Assembly (NCBI GenBank): GCA_934249275.1
Contig: CAKQKT010000014.1
Location: forward strand, 1-26,291
Direction of reading: 5' to 3'
DNA from: an uncultured Sutterella sp.
Lineage (GTDB): Bacteria; Pseudomonadota; Gammaproteobacteria; Burkholderiales; Burkholderiaceae_F
DNA length: 26,291 nucleotides
Below the pieces are notes generated by a model that made no database searches, had not been told where the DNA came from, and worked only from the letters and a program-made list of their open reading frames with translations. The position numbers and the translations under genes are program-made. Of the stretch, positions 15,320 through 24,431 are shown in pieces (the first letter of the stretch is position 1; the number at the start of each line of letters is the position of its first letter).

Positions 15320-16792
15320 TCAGTCACGCTGAAGCACGGCGGCAAAGAAGCCGTCGGTGCTGTTGACGTGCGGCAGCATCTGGAAATAGCTGCCGAAGCG
15401 TTCCCACTGAGAGGCATCAAAGTGAATGCCCTGCTGAGCGAACACATCCGCAGCCGGCACAAGATGCCATTCGGGATGCGCGGCAAGGAAGGCTTCGACA
15501 ACCTCCTGGTTTTCGCGCTTGAGCATCGAGCAGGTTGCATAGACCATGCGGCCGCCCTTCTTCACGAGACGGGAAGCGTGTTCGAGCACGTCCTTCTGGA
15601 TCTTGTTGATGCGTTCCAGTTCAGAAGGAGCCAGACGCCACTTCAGGTCGGGATTGCGGCGGAAGGTGCCCGTACCCGTGCACGGCGCGTCGATCAGCAC
15701 GCGATCGAACTTGCCCTGCAGGCGGCGGATGCGCTCATCGCGCTCGCTGCGGATCGCAATCGGGTGCACGTTGGAGAGACCGGCGCGGCGCATGCGCGGC
15801 GTAAGGCCAGCCAGGCGCTTTTCGTTGACGTCGAAGGCATAGAGGCTACCCGTCGAGCGCATCAGAGCACCAATGGCAAGCGTCTTTCCGCCTGCGCCTG
15901 CGCAGAAGTCGCAAATCATTTCGCGACGGCGCGGCGTAAGCAGGCGGGCGATGAGCTGAGAACCTTCGTCCTGCACATCCACCTTGCCTTCCTTGTAGAT
16001 CGGCCACTGGGTAAGACCGGGCTTCGTCGGCAGGCGAACGCCGTCCGGGCTGAACGGGGTCGGATAGGCCTCAACGCCGTTGGAGGAAAGTTCCTGCAGA
16101 ACTTCGTCGCGATTGGCCTTCAGAAGGTTCACGCGCAGATCAAGCGGGGCGCCTTCAAGCATGGCGGCATAGAGTTCCTTCGTGTCGTCGTACTGAGCTT
16201 CGAGAAGATCATAGATCCACTGCGGAAGTTCGGCCTGAACATGAGCGGGCGCCTTGGAAAAGTCGGCTGCGAGCACATTCTTCAGGGGGCCTTCCTCGGG
16301 GCCAATGGAGGCGGGCGGCAAAGCCTCAATGCCGTGCTGGCGAGCCAGCGTTGCAAGAGCGGCAAGACGCGGAGCTCGAGCAGGCGGCACCGGATGCATG
16401 GCCCAGGCGAGCGTGCCGAGATGACGAAGTGCATAGTAAATGCCTTCGGCAATCAGGCCGCGATCGCGCATGCCAAGGCGCGGATTGCTGCGGAAGAAGA
16501 GCTTCATCAGCACGTCGGCCGGGCCGTCGAGCTTGAGGATGACGCCGAGAGCACGAGTAAGCTCGTCAACGATCAGGCCCGTGATGCGAACCTGGCCGGG
16601 CTTGAGCGCGGCCATGCGCTTTTCGGGCGTCTTCGGCCCCTTGGCGTAGCCGCCCATGGCGCGAGCCTCTTCACGGCGGCGCTTGTCGGCGGCGCGCTGG
16701 CGCTCCGTGCGGCGGGGCGATTCGGTGCGCTCGGTCTTGCGGGGCTTCTGCATCGCAAAGGCGCGACGCTTCGGGAACTTGGTTTCAGCCAT
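15320..16792 (-). CDS. RsmB/NOP-family rRNA cytosine-C5 methyltransferase
   Basis: SAM-dependent RNA m5C methyltransferase of 490 aa. The first ~60 residues are strongly basic and low complexity. An NusB-like helical part may follow (about 65-200). The catalytic Rossmann domain has the SAM-binding DFCAGAGGKT (295-304), motif IV DAPCTGTGTFRRNPD with C371, and motif VI TCSM with C421, the two-cysteine mechanism of this family. E. coli RsmB, which methylates C967 of 16S rRNA, is 429 aa. I cannot tell whether this is the RsmB orthologue or a paralogue. The ATG at 16792 lacks a ribosome binding site. An internal ATG at 16657 (MGGYAKG) has GAGG eight bases upstream and would remove the basic tail. 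It follows purN but is separated from it by a terminator. Confidence 0.9.
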   Translation of the reverse strand: MAETKFPKRRAFAMQKPRKTERTESPRRTERQRAADKRRREEARAMGGYAKGPKTPEKRMAALKPGQVRITGLIVDELTRALGVILKLDGPADVLMKLFFRSNPRLGMRDRGLIAEGIYYALRHLGTLAWAMHPVPPARAPRLAALATLARQHGIEALPPASIGPEEGPLKNVLAADFSKAPAHVQAELPQWIYDLLEAQYDDTKELYAAMLEGAPLDLRVNLLKANRDEVLQELSSNGVEAYPTPFSPDGVRLPTKPGLTQWPIYKEGKVDVQDEGSQLIARLLTPRRREMICDFCAGAGGKTLAIGALMRSTGSLYAFDVNEKRLAGLTPRMRRAGLSNVHPIAIRSERDERIRRLQGKFDRVLIDAPCTGTGTFRRNPDLKWRLAPSELERINKIQKDVLEHASRLVKKGGRMVYATCSMLKRENQEVVEAFLAAHPEWHLVPAADVFAQQGIHFDASQWERFGSYFQMLPHVNSTDGFFAAVLQRD

Positions 16793-16815
16793 AAGTATTC
16801 AGCAGTGGTTAAAGC

Positions 16816-16855
16816 AAAAAGGAAGCGTCGAAACCCCTCGGGGCCAGCGCTTCCT
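16816..16855 (-). terminator. Intrinsic terminator of purN
   Basis: 8-bp stem AGGAAGCG/CGCTTCCT (16820-16827 with 16848-16855) enclosing a small CCCC/GGGG hairpin, followed on the minus strand by TTTTTGC. It ends only about 24 nt before the start of the methyltransferase gene. Confidence 0.75.
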
Positions 16856-16905
16856 CCCTGAGGCCGGAGAACGACGGGTCCGCCGGCGCAATGATTGATA
16901 AAAAA

Positions 16906-17556
16906 TCAGCAGCCGAAGATCGTGAGCGAGCGAGCCGTCTCGTCATCGCAGACGGTTCGGCCGTTCTCACAGCGGACGCGGCCTTCAAGAATGGCGCGCA
17001 CGCACTTCGGATAAAGCTGATGTTCATAAACGAGACCGCGATGCGCAAGCGCGTCGGCATCGTCGGACGGCAGGACCGGAACAACGGCCTGGCCGATGAT
17101 AGAACCGCCGTCAAGCACGGGGGTCACGAAGTGAACGGTCGAGCCATGCACGCGGCAGCCCGCGTCAATAGCGCGCTGATGCGTATTGAGACCCGGGAAG
17201 AGCGGCAGCAGGGCCGGATGAATATTGAGGATCTTGCCCTCAAACTGAGAGACGAATCCCTCCGTCAGAACGCGCATGAAGCCCGCAAGCACGATCACGG
17301 TCGGATCGTAGCGGCGAATCACGTCGGCGAGTTCGGCTTCGAATGCTTCGCGGGAATCGTAGGCCTTGTGGTCCATGGCCACAGCCTCGATGCCGGCGGC
17401 GCGAGCGATGTCGAGCCCGGCGGCCTGGGGACGGTTGGAAATCACCGCTGCGATGCGAGCATTGCAGGCGGACTCCCAGTTTTCCTCGCGGGAGGTTCGA
17501 AGGATGGCTTCGAAGTTGCTGCCGCGTCCGGAAATAAGAATTACGATGTTCTGCAT
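16906..17556 (-). CDS. purN: Phosphoribosylglycinamide formyltransferase PurN
   Basis: Enzyme of 216 aa that uses 10-formyl-tetrahydrofolate to formylate GAR in purine synthesis. Seen: the GAR-binding loop GRGSNF (10-15), catalytic N111 and H113 in NIHPALLP, the GSTVHFVT segment, and D149 in PVLDGG. Together these give the complete Asn-His-Asp set. Length is normal. No good ribosome binding site precedes the ATG at 17556. It is divergent from ribF across 106 nt and adjacent to the RsmB-type gene, a pairing seen in Burkholderiales. Confidence 0.96.
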   Translation of the reverse strand: MQNIVILISGRGSNFEAILRTSREENWESACNARIAAVISNRPQAAGLDIARAAGIEAVAMDHKAYDSREAFEAELADVIRRYDPTVIVLAGFMRVLTEGFVSQFEGKILNIHPALLPLFPGLNTHQRAIDAGCRVHGSTVHFVTPVLDGGSIIGQAVVPVLPSDDADALAHRGLVYEHQLYPKCVRAILEGRVRCENGRTVCDDETARSLTIFGC

Positions 17557-17618
17557 AGTGGCGTCATTCTAAACCAAAGACCGTGCCCGCTTCGGGCGGG
17601 GCTGAAGAAATTTTTCCG

Positions 17619-17624
17619 TATAAT
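17619..17624 (+). promoter_or_regulatory. Candidate ribF promoter (-10)
   Basis: Perfect TATAAT, 38 nt before the ribF start. The -35 position is G-rich and does not match consensus. A 5-bp hairpin CCCGC/GCGGG (17586-17600) lies just upstream. Confidence 0.4.
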
Positions 17625-17662
17625 CGATTCTTTCCCTTACCTAGTGAAAGGCCGTTCCAGTC

Positions 17663-18646
17663 ATGCACGTTTTCCGCGGTCTGCCTCATCCGCTTCTGCG
17701 CCGTCCGTCAGCCGTTGCCATCGGCAACTTCGACGGCGTCCATCTCGGTCATCAGGCACTTCTCGAATACGTCAAGGAAGCCGCGCTGGCGCGCGGTCTC
17801 GTTCCCTCCGTCGTCACCTTTGAACCTCATCCGAAGGACTTCTTCGGCCGAGGCGGCGAGGTAGCGCGCATCTCGACGCTCTACGACAAGGTGAACGCCA
17901 TCCTCAAGACCGGCATCGAACGCATTTACATCCTGCCCTTCAACTCTCGCCTCGCATCCATGCCGGCCGAGTCGTTCGTGCGGGATGTTCTGCTTGAAGG
18001 ACTTGACGCCTGCTGGGTGAGCGTCGGCCGCGACTTTCACTTCGGCGGCGACCGAGTCGGCAACGTCGAGCTTCTTGAGAAGCTCTCCCGAACGCTTCCG
18101 TATGAGCTTTTCATCGCGCCGACCTTCTTTCACAAGGAAGCCCGCGTGAGCTCCTCCCGCATCCGCGAGGCACTCGCCCAAGGCGATCTTTATGAAGCCG
18201 CACTGATGCTGGGCCGTCCCTACAGCATGACGGGCCGCGTCATTCACGGCGCTGCGCTCGGCCGACAGCTCGGCTTCCCGACACTCAACATGGCGCCGAT
18301 TCCACCCGGCAGTCATTCCCGTCCCGCAGTGAACGGCGTCTTCGCCGTCCGCATCCACGGTCTCGGACCGGCCGTTCAGAACGGCGTTGCCTCGATCGGC
18401 GTTAAGCCCACGGTTGCCACCAACGGCCGCTGGCTGCTCGAGACGAATGTCTTCGACTGGCACGGCGACGCATACGGCCGCATCATCACGGTCGAGTTCG
18501 TCGAACGCCTGAGAGGGGAGAAAAAGTTTTCCGGTCTTGAGGAACTCAAGGCCGCCATCGAATCCGACGCAGATCGTGCCCGCCGGATTCTCGGATGCGT
18601 TCAGCCCCTCGCCGACGCACCGCTTTCAGAAGGCATGAACCTTTAA
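17663..18646 (+). CDS. ribF: Bifunctional riboflavin kinase/FMN adenylyltransferase
   Basis: Enzyme of 327 aa that converts riboflavin to FMN and then FAD. The N-terminal adenylyltransferase has the HIGH-type nucleotide motif [10 protein letters not shown] (21-30) and the SSSRIREAL segment. The C-terminal kinase begins near residue 190 with [19 protein letters not shown] and contains NGVFAV. Length is normal. The ATG at 17663 has GAAAGG about 11 bases upstream, a distant site. It starts a string of plus-strand genes, with ileS 41 nt downstream. Confidence 0.97.
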   Translation: MHVFRGLPHPLLRRPSAVAIGNFDGVHLGHQALLEYVKEAALARGLVPSVVTFEPHPKDFFGRGGEVARISTLYDKVNAILKTGIERIYILPFNSRLASMPAESFVRDVLLEGLDACWVSVGRDFHFGGDRVGNVELLEKLSRTLPYELFIAPTFFHKEARVSSSRIREALAQGDLYEAALMLGRPYSMTGRVIHGAALGRQLGFPTLNMAPIPPGSHSRPAVNGVFAVRIHGLGPAVQNGVASIGVKPTVATNGRWLLETNVFDWHGDAYGRIITVEFVERLRGEKKFSGLEELKAAIESDADRARRILGCVQPLADAPLSEGMNL

Positions 18647-18687
18647 TTTTTTACCTGAAGAGCCCGAGGGGGCCAGGAGTATTGACC

Positions 18688-21552
18688 ATGGCAAACGAAG
18701 CCGGATCCGCCGATACCAAGAAATATCCGCTCAACCTTCCCGACACGCCGTTCCCGATGCGCGGCAACCTGCCCAAGCGCGAACCGGAATGGATCAAGGA
18801 ATGGGATGAGAAGCACATCTACCAACGCATCATCGACGCCCGCCGCGACGCCAAGAAGTTCATCCTTCATGACGGTCCTCCCTATGCCAACGGCAACATC
18901 CACGTCGGTCACGCCGTCAACAAGATCCTCAAGGACATGATCCTCAAGGAAAAGACCCTTGAGGGCTTCCAGGCTCCGTACGTTCCGGGCTGGGACTGCC
19001 ACGGCATGCCGATTGAAGTGCAGATCGAAAAGATGCACGGTAAGAACCTCCCCGTCGACAAGATGCAGAGCCTTGCACGCGCCTACGCTCTTGAACAGAG
19101 CAAGCTCCAGCTTGCCGACTTCAAGCGCCTCGGCGTGCTCGGCGACTGGGACAACCCCTACCGCACGATGAAGTTCAAGAATGAGGCCGAGGAAATCCGC
19201 GCCCTCGCCACCGTCGTGAAGAAGGGCTACGTCTACCGAGGCCTCAAGCCCGTGAACTGGTGCTTTGACTGCCAGTCTGCTCTGGCCGAAGCCGAAGTCG
19301 AGTACAAGGACAAAAAGAGCCACACGATCGACGTCGCCTTCGAACTCTCCGACGAAGACCACGGCCGCGTTGAAGAAATCTTCGGCTGCAAGATCGAAAA
19401 GCCCTGCTTCAACGTCATCTGGACGACGACGCCGTGGACGATTCCCGCCAACCAGGCTCTCAACATGAATCCCGAGCTCGAGTACGGGCTCTACGACGTG
19501 GGCGACCGTCTCCTCATCCTCAGCACCGGCCTCGCCGAAGCCGCGCTTGAACGCTACGGTCTCAAGGGTGAAAAGGTTGCCGTTGCCATGGGCGACAAGT
19601 TCGAGCTCGTCCGCTTCCGTCACCCGCTCTGGCACATTCATGAAGGCTATCGCCGCTTCTCCCCGGTCTACCTTGCCGACTATGTCGACTCGACGGCCGG
19701 CACCGGCATCGTGCACTCCTCTCCCGCCTACGGCGTGGACGACTTCATCTCCTGCAAGAAGTACGGGATGACGAACGACCAGGTGCTCACCCCTGTGATG
19801 GGCGACGGCACCTACTCCGAATCTCTTCCGCTCTTTGGCGGCCTCAACATCTGGGCCGCGGCCGACAAGATCTGCGAAACGATCGCCGTTGCGGGCAACC
19901 TGCTCTCCCACGGCGCGATCGTTCACAGCTACATGCACTGCTGGCGCCACAAGACGCCGCTCATCTACCGCGCCACGAACCAGTGGTTCGTTCGCATGGA
20001 CGCTCCGAACGCCGACACGCGCGGCGTGCTCGATACGAAGCCCAGCGACAAGTCTCTGCGTGAAGCGGCTCTCGAATGCGTCAAGGCCACGAAGTTCTTC
20101 CCGACCTGGGGCATCAACCGCCTCTACGCGATGATCGAAAACCGCCCCGACTGGTGCATTTCCCGCCAGCGCAACTGGGGTGTTCCGCTTCCCTTCTTCA
20201 TGCACAAGGAAACGGGCGATCTGCATCCGCGCACCCTTGAAATCATGGAAGAAGTGGCCAAGATGGTCGAGGAAAAGGGCATCGAAGCCTGGGCCACGGC
20301 CAAGCCTGAAGACTTCCTTCCCGCCGATGAAGCCGCCAACTACGTGCGCTCCACCGACATTCTCGACGTTTGGTTCGACTCCGGCGTCACGCATTACACC
20401 GTGATGCGCGGCAGCCATGCCGGCGAGCTCGCCTGGCCGGCCGACCTCTACCTTGAAGGCTCCGACCAGCACCGCGGCTGGTTCCACTCCTCACTCCTCA
20501 CGGGCACGATGATCGACGGCCGCGCCCCCTACAACATGCTGCTCACCCACGGCTTCGTCGTTGACGAAAAGGGCGAGAAGATGTCGAAGTCCAAGGGCAA
20601 CGTCGTCCGTCCGCAGGAAGTGAACGAAAAGTTCGGCGCAGAAATTCTTCGCCTCTGGGTCGCCTCCACCGACTACTCCGGCGAACTTCGCCTCGGCCAG
20701 ACGATTCTCAAGCGTGTTGTCGAAAGCTACCGCCGCGTGCGCAATACGCTGCGCTTCCTGCTTGCCAACACGTCCGACTTCGATGCTTCGAAGGATCTGG
20801 TTCCGGTCGAAAACCTTCTCGAGCTTGACCGCTGGGCTATCGCCTATACGGAAAAGTTCCAGAAGGAAATGCTTGCCGAATACAGCGAATTCCGCTTCCA
20901 CAACGTCGTCTCCCTGCTCCAGACGTTCGCTTCGGCCGACCTCGGCAGCTTCTACCTCGACGTGCTCAAGGACCGTCTCTACACGACGGCGCCGGACTCC
21001 GCCGCCCGCCGCTCCGCACAGACCGCCCTCTGGTACATCACGAAGACGATCCTTCGCCTGATGGCCCCGATCCTCTCGTTCACGGCCGAAGAAGCCTTCA
21101 AGGTCTTCTCGCCCAACGAAAGCGAAACGATCTTCACGGAACGCTTCGAGCCGCTTCCTGAAGTGGCCGACGCCGAAGCCCTGCTCGCCAAGTGGGACGC
21201 CGTCCGCACGGTCCGCGCCGACCTGCAGAAGAAGATCGAAGAGCTCCGCGGCGAAGGCCTCGTCGGCTCCTCGCTCCAGGCCGTCGCCCGCATCGAGGCC
21301 GCTCCCGCCGTCTACGACGCTCTTGCGTCCCTCGGCGACGAGCTCCGCTTCGTGATGATCGTCTCCGCAGTCGAACTTGCGAAGTCCGCCGATGAGGAAA
21401 CGCACTTCAGCGTTGTCGCCTCGAAGGAAGCCAAGTGCGAACGCTGCTGGCACTACGTGCCGGGCATCGGCAGCGATGCCGAACACCCGACGCTCTGCCC
21501 GCGTTGCGCAAGCAACCTCTTCGGCGCCGGTGAAAAGCGTCTCTTCGCCTGA
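18688..21552 (+). CDS. ileS: Isoleucyl-tRNA synthetase
   Basis: Class I synthetase of 954 aa that charges tRNA(Ile) and edits valine. Seen: the HIGH motif HVGH (72-75) after PPYANGNI, the editing domain with [14 protein letters not shown] (631-635), and a C-terminal zinc finger with C917, C920, C937 and C940. This is the bacterial IleS1 type. The start at 18688 has AGGAG eight bases upstream; the frame is open further back, into ribF, but without a better start. Its stop codon lies next to lspA, the usual ileS-lspA coupling. Confidence 0.98.
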   Translation: MANEAGSADTKKYPLNLPDTPFPMRGNLPKREPEWIKEWDEKHIYQRIIDARRDAKKFILHDGPPYANGNIHVGHAVNKILKDMILKEKTLEGFQAPYVPGWDCHGMPIEVQIEKMHGKNLPVDKMQSLARAYALEQSKLQLADFKRLGVLGDWDNPYRTMKFKNEAEEIRALATVVKKGYVYRGLKPVNWCFDCQSALAEAEVEYKDKKSHTIDVAFELSDEDHGRVEEIFGCKIEKPCFNVIWTTTPWTIPANQALNMNPELEYGLYDVGDRLLILSTGLAEAALERYGLKGEKVAVAMGDKFELVRFRHPLWHIHEGYRRFSPVYLADYVDSTAGTGIVHSSPAYGVDDFISCKKYGMTNDQVLTPVMGDGTYSESLPLFGGLNIWAAADKICETIAVAGNLLSHGAIVHSYMHCWRHKTPLIYRATNQWFVRMDAPNADTRGVLDTKPSDKSLREAALECVKATKFFPTWGINRLYAMIENRPDWCISRQRNWGVPLPFFMHKETGDLHPRTLEIMEEVAKMVEEKGIEAWATAKPEDFLPADEAANYVRSTDILDVWFDSGVTHYTVMRGSHAGELAWPADLYLEGSDQHRGWFHSSLLTGTMIDGRAPYNMLLTHGFVVDEKGEKMSKSKGNVVRPQEVNEKFGAEILRLWVASTDYSGELRLGQTILKRVVESYRRVRNTLRFLLANTSDFDASKDLVPVENLLELDRWAIAYTEKFQKEMLAEYSEFRFHNVVSLLQTFASADLGSFYLDVLKDRLYTTAPDSAARRSAQTALWYITKTILRLMAPILSFTAEEAFKVFSPNESETIFTERFEPLPEVADAEALLAKWDAVRTVRADLQKKIEELRGEGLVGSSLQAVARIEAAPAVYDALASLGDELRFVMIVSAVELAKSADEETHFSVVASKEAKCERCWHYVPGIGSDAEHPTLCPRCASNLFGAGEKRLFA

Positions 21553-21575
21553 TGGTCCGTTCTGAGGAAGCACGC

Positions 21576-22070
21576 ATGACGGACACCTCCGCCCGCCCGA
21601 CGACCGCCAAATTCCTCGCCTGGCTTTGCCTTGGATTTTTCATCCTCGGCATCGATCAGGCGACGAAGATCTGGTTCGAGCTGAATTTCTCGCTCGGCGA
21701 TGCCATGCCGGTCTGCCCCGGATTCAATCTGGTTCTGGCACACAACACCGGCGCGGCCTTTTCGTTCCTCGCCGACGCGGGCGGCTGGCAGCGATGGGCG
21801 TTTGCAATTCTTGCCGCCTGCGTGATCATCACCGTCATCGTGTTTCTCGCGCGCAACAGCCACCGCTCCCTGCTGAGTCTTTCGCTCACGCTCATTGCGG
21901 CAGGCGCACTGGGCAACATGATCGACCGCACGATCTACGGCTACGTCGTCGATTTTCTCGACTTCTACTGGCAGGGATGGCACTGGCCGGCCTTCAATGT
22001 CGCCGATATCGCCATATGCGGCGGCGCCCTCTTTCTGATCCTTGATGAACTGAGAAGCGGGCGAAGATAA
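21576..22070 (+). CDS. lspA: Prolipoprotein signal peptidase LspA
   Basis: Inner-membrane aspartyl protease of 164 aa that removes signal peptides from diacylated lipoproteins. Four hydrophobic segments are visible. The catalytic aspartates are D126 (YGYVVDF) and D144 (FNVADIAI), and the conserved NTGAAFS and GNMIDR segments are present. The ATG at 21576 is preferred because GAGG lies eight bases upstream and the length is typical. An earlier ATG at 21552 overlaps the ileS stop codon and would add eight residues. The gene is followed by a strong terminator. Confidence 0.96.
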   Translation: MTDTSARPTTAKFLAWLCLGFFILGIDQATKIWFELNFSLGDAMPVCPGFNLVLAHNTGAAFSFLADAGGWQRWAFAILAACVIITVIVFLARNSHRSLLSLSLTLIAAGALGNMIDRTIYGYVVDFLDFYWQGWHWPAFNVADIAICGGALFLILDELRSGRR

Positions 22071-22097
22071 GACTTTGCGGGCATCATGCCACCGTTC

Positions 22098-22136
22098 AAC
22101 GGGCTCGGATTCGAAAAGATCCGAGCCCGTTTTCTT
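22098..22136 (+). terminator. Intrinsic terminator of ribF-ileS-lspA
   Basis: 13-bp perfect stem (22098-22110 with 22119-22131, ACGGGCTCGGAT in the core), 8-nt loop, then TTTTCTTT. It separates lspA from the antiporter gene. Confidence 0.9.
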
Positions 22137-22270
22137 TGCCCCCGTCGTTCACCCAATACTTCCCTTGCAAGATTTTGTAGCGACGCCCCCGCACAATCGG
22201 CCTGCAAAGTACAATCAGCTTGAAAACCCTGTTCCTGCAACGTCCTTCTTACGCGCATTACGAATCTCCT

Positions 22271-24352
22271 ATGGAACACTCCCTCCCCCTCATCTCGACT
22301 CTCGTCATCGCCTTCAGCCTTGCACTCGTGTTCGGCTTTCTGGCGGAGCGCCTCTTCAAGGCGCCGCCGCTTGTGGGCTACCTTCTCGCCGGCATCGCCG
22401 CCGGCAAATACACCCCCGGCGTCTTTGCCGACGCTTCGCTTGCCTACCAGCTGTCCGAAATCGGCGTCATGCTGCTGATGTTCGGCGTAGGCCTTCACTT
22501 CTCCGTACGAGACCTGATGAACGTTAAGGGCATCGCAGTTCCGGGCGCCGTACTCCAGATGTTCATCGCCACTCTGCTCGGCGGACTCGTTGCGCATTTC
22601 GTCTGGAAGTGGCATTGGGGAGACGCGCTCGTTCTCGGCATGTGCCTTTCCTGCGCCTCGACGGTCGTGCTCCTGAAGGCTCTTGAGGTGAGGGGCATTC
22701 TTCAAAGCATGGACGGTCAGATTGCCGTCGGCTGGCTTGTGGTTGAAGACGTTGCCACGGTGCTCATTCTCGTGCTTCTGCCTCCGCTTGCCGGTCTTCT
22801 CGGCTCCGACGCAGCGCCCGGCATCACGGGCAAGGACATTGCCGTTCAAATTGCCATTACGATCGGCAACGTCATCGCCTTCATCGCCGTCATGATGCTG
22901 GTCGGCCGCCGAGCTCTTCCGTGGCTCATGGCTCAGGTGGCCCGTACAGGCTCCCGTGAACTCTTCACGCTGTTCGTGCTTGCCGTTGCCGTCGGCATCG
23001 CCTACGGAGCTTCCGCCATCTTCAACGTGAGCTTCGCCCTCGGCGCCTTCTTTGCCGGCATGGTGATGCGCGAATCCAAGTTTGCCCATCGCGCGGCAAC
23101 CGAATCCCTGCCGCTTCAGGATGCCTTCTCCGTGCTCTTCTTCGTCGGCGTCGGCATGCTCTTTGACTGGCACATTCTCGTGGAGGCTCCGTTCTCCGTG
23201 CTTACCGTGCTGCTCATCATCATGCTCGGCAAGAGCATCGCAGCCTTCGGCCTCGTCTATGCGCTGCGATATCCGCTGCACACGGCCATCACGGTCGCGG
23301 CCTCTCTTGCACAGATCGGCGAATTCTCGTTCATTCTCGTCTGTCAGGCTCAGGGACTCGGTCTGGCAACCGCCTACACCGTCAACCTCATCGTAGCCGC
23401 CGCCATTTTGTCGATTGCCCTCAATCCGGTCGTCTTCAGCTTCATTCCCGCCATCAGCAGAGAAATGACGTCCCGCTGGGCATGGGCACGAACCGCCGCG
23501 CTTCGCGAGGCACCCTTCGAGCGAGTCTCCGAAGAAACGCCTGTTGAAATTCTCCACAATCAGATCGTCATGACCGGCAAGAGCCGTCTGCTTCTTCCGC
23601 TGGCCACCGAACTTTACAAGACCGGAACGGCCGTGGTAGCCATCGTGCAGGACCACGATCTCGCCACCAAGCTCGACGAGCTGGAAGTCACGGTCATCGT
23701 TGGCGATCCCACCGATCCGCAGTCCATGATCGCGGCTCATCTCAAGAATGCCGGCATGCTGATGATTCTCGACAATTCGACCACATCGCTACGCATTGCC
23801 GAAGCCGCCCGTGCGGTAAAGGGCGATACGCCCATCACGATCGTGTCACCTGATCCCGGCATCTGGACCGACGTGCCCGGCATTGACGGCGTGAGATTCG
23901 TCAACAGCTACGACTGTGCAGCCGAGAAGATCACTCTCGACGTGAATCAGGCCTTTACCGAACACGCTCCCGTCGGCATCATCATCAATAAAAAGCTTGC
24001 CGAAGCGGCCGCTCGTGAAGAAGAACGAACCGAAGCTGCCGAAGCCAAGGCCGAAGACGTTTCTGTCGAAGAAACTCCCCTTCAACCTGCGGCTGACTCG
24101 CCGGTGAAAACCGAAGAAGCACCTGCCTCTCCGGCTCCCGAGGCACCGATTCATCAGGATGCCGTCCCGGCTGACAACGCCGTCACCCCATCCAATGAAT
24201 CACCCTCCCAAGAATCGAATGACGGCAGCGAGGCTCTATCCGACAAACCTTTGGAAGAAAAGGCTCCCAAAGCCGATGCTTCTCAGGAAAACAATCCGCC
24301 GGAAGCCAACCGCAAGCGCTCGGGCTTTTTCAGCTTCTTCAACCGCAAATAA
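22271..24352 (+). CDS. CPA2-type monovalent cation:proton antiporter (KefB/YbaL-like)
   Basis: Membrane protein of 693 aa. The first ~400 residues form about 12 hydrophobic segments of the Na+/H+ exchanger fold. They include LMLLMFGVGLHFSVRDLM, the CASTVVLLKALE segment, VVEDVATVL and FALGAFFAGMVM. Residues 425-560 resemble a TrkA-N/RCK regulatory domain, but the first loop reads MTGKSRLLLPLA instead of the glycine-rich GxGxxG, so nucleotide binding is doubtful. The last ~125 residues are Ala/Glu/Pro-rich and unstructured, ending in the basic-aromatic RSGFFSFFNRK. YbaL of E. coli is 558 aa. The ATG at 22271 has no clear ribosome binding site; a TTG at 22220 is less likely. It has its own terminators on both sides, so it is a single-gene unit. 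The transported ion (probably K+ or Na+) is not determinable. Confidence 0.85.
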   Translation: MEHSLPLISTLVIAFSLALVFGFLAERLFKAPPLVGYLLAGIAAGKYTPGVFADASLAYQLSEIGVMLLMFGVGLHFSVRDLMNVKGIAVPGAVLQMFIATLLGGLVAHFVWKWHWGDALVLGMCLSCASTVVLLKALEVRGILQSMDGQIAVGWLVVEDVATVLILVLLPPLAGLLGSDAAPGITGKDIAVQIAITIGNVIAFIAVMMLVGRRALPWLMAQVARTGSRELFTLFVLAVAVGIAYGASAIFNVSFALGAFFAGMVMRESKFAHRAATESLPLQDAFSVLFFVGVGMLFDWHILVEAPFSVLTVLLIIMLGKSIAAFGLVYALRYPLHTAITVAASLAQIGEFSFILVCQAQGLGLATAYTVNLIVAAAILSIALNPVVFSFIPAISREMTSRWAWARTAALREAPFERVSEETPVEILHNQIVMTGKSRLLLPLATELYKTGTAVVAIVQDHDLATKLDELEVTVIVGDPTDPQSMIAAHLKNAGMLMILDNSTTSLRIAEAARAVKGDTPITIVSPDPGIWTDVPGIDGVRFVNSYDCAAEKITLDVNQAFTEHAPVGIIINKKLAEAAAREEERTEAAEAKAEDVSVEETPLQPAADSPVKTEEAPASPAPEAPIHQDAVPADNAVTPSNESPSQESNDGSEALSDKPLEEKAPKADASQENNPPEANRKRSGFFSFFNRK

Positions 24353-24379
24353 CGCCTGCCTCATCCGCTAAAATGATCC

Positions 24380-24418
24380 AACGCGGTCTTCACTTTCCGT
24401 GAAGGCCGCGTTTTTTCT
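24380..24418 (+). terminator. Intrinsic terminator of the antiporter gene
   Basis: 14-bp stem with one G-T pair (24380-24393 with 24399-24412, starting AACGCGG), a 5-nt loop and a run of six T. It ends 14 nt before the coaBC start. Confidence 0.88.
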
Positions 24419-24431
24419 TTTGGAGACTCTC

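Noticed and set aside
18643..21573. Long minus-strand open frames (614 and 360 codons) opposite ileS
   Set aside because: ileS has every synthetase motif on the plus strand. The antisense products are Val/Gly/Asp-rich, have no family signature and lack ribosome binding sites.
22165..22215. TTGCAA and TACAAT near the antiporter start as a promoter
   Set aside because: The hexamers do not pair at 15-19 nt spacing with each other or with another good element.
21965..23740. 591-codon minus-strand open frame opposite the antiporter gene
   Set aside because: The product is His/Glu/Gly/Asp-rich without membrane segments or known motifs. The plus strand encodes a clear multi-span transporter.
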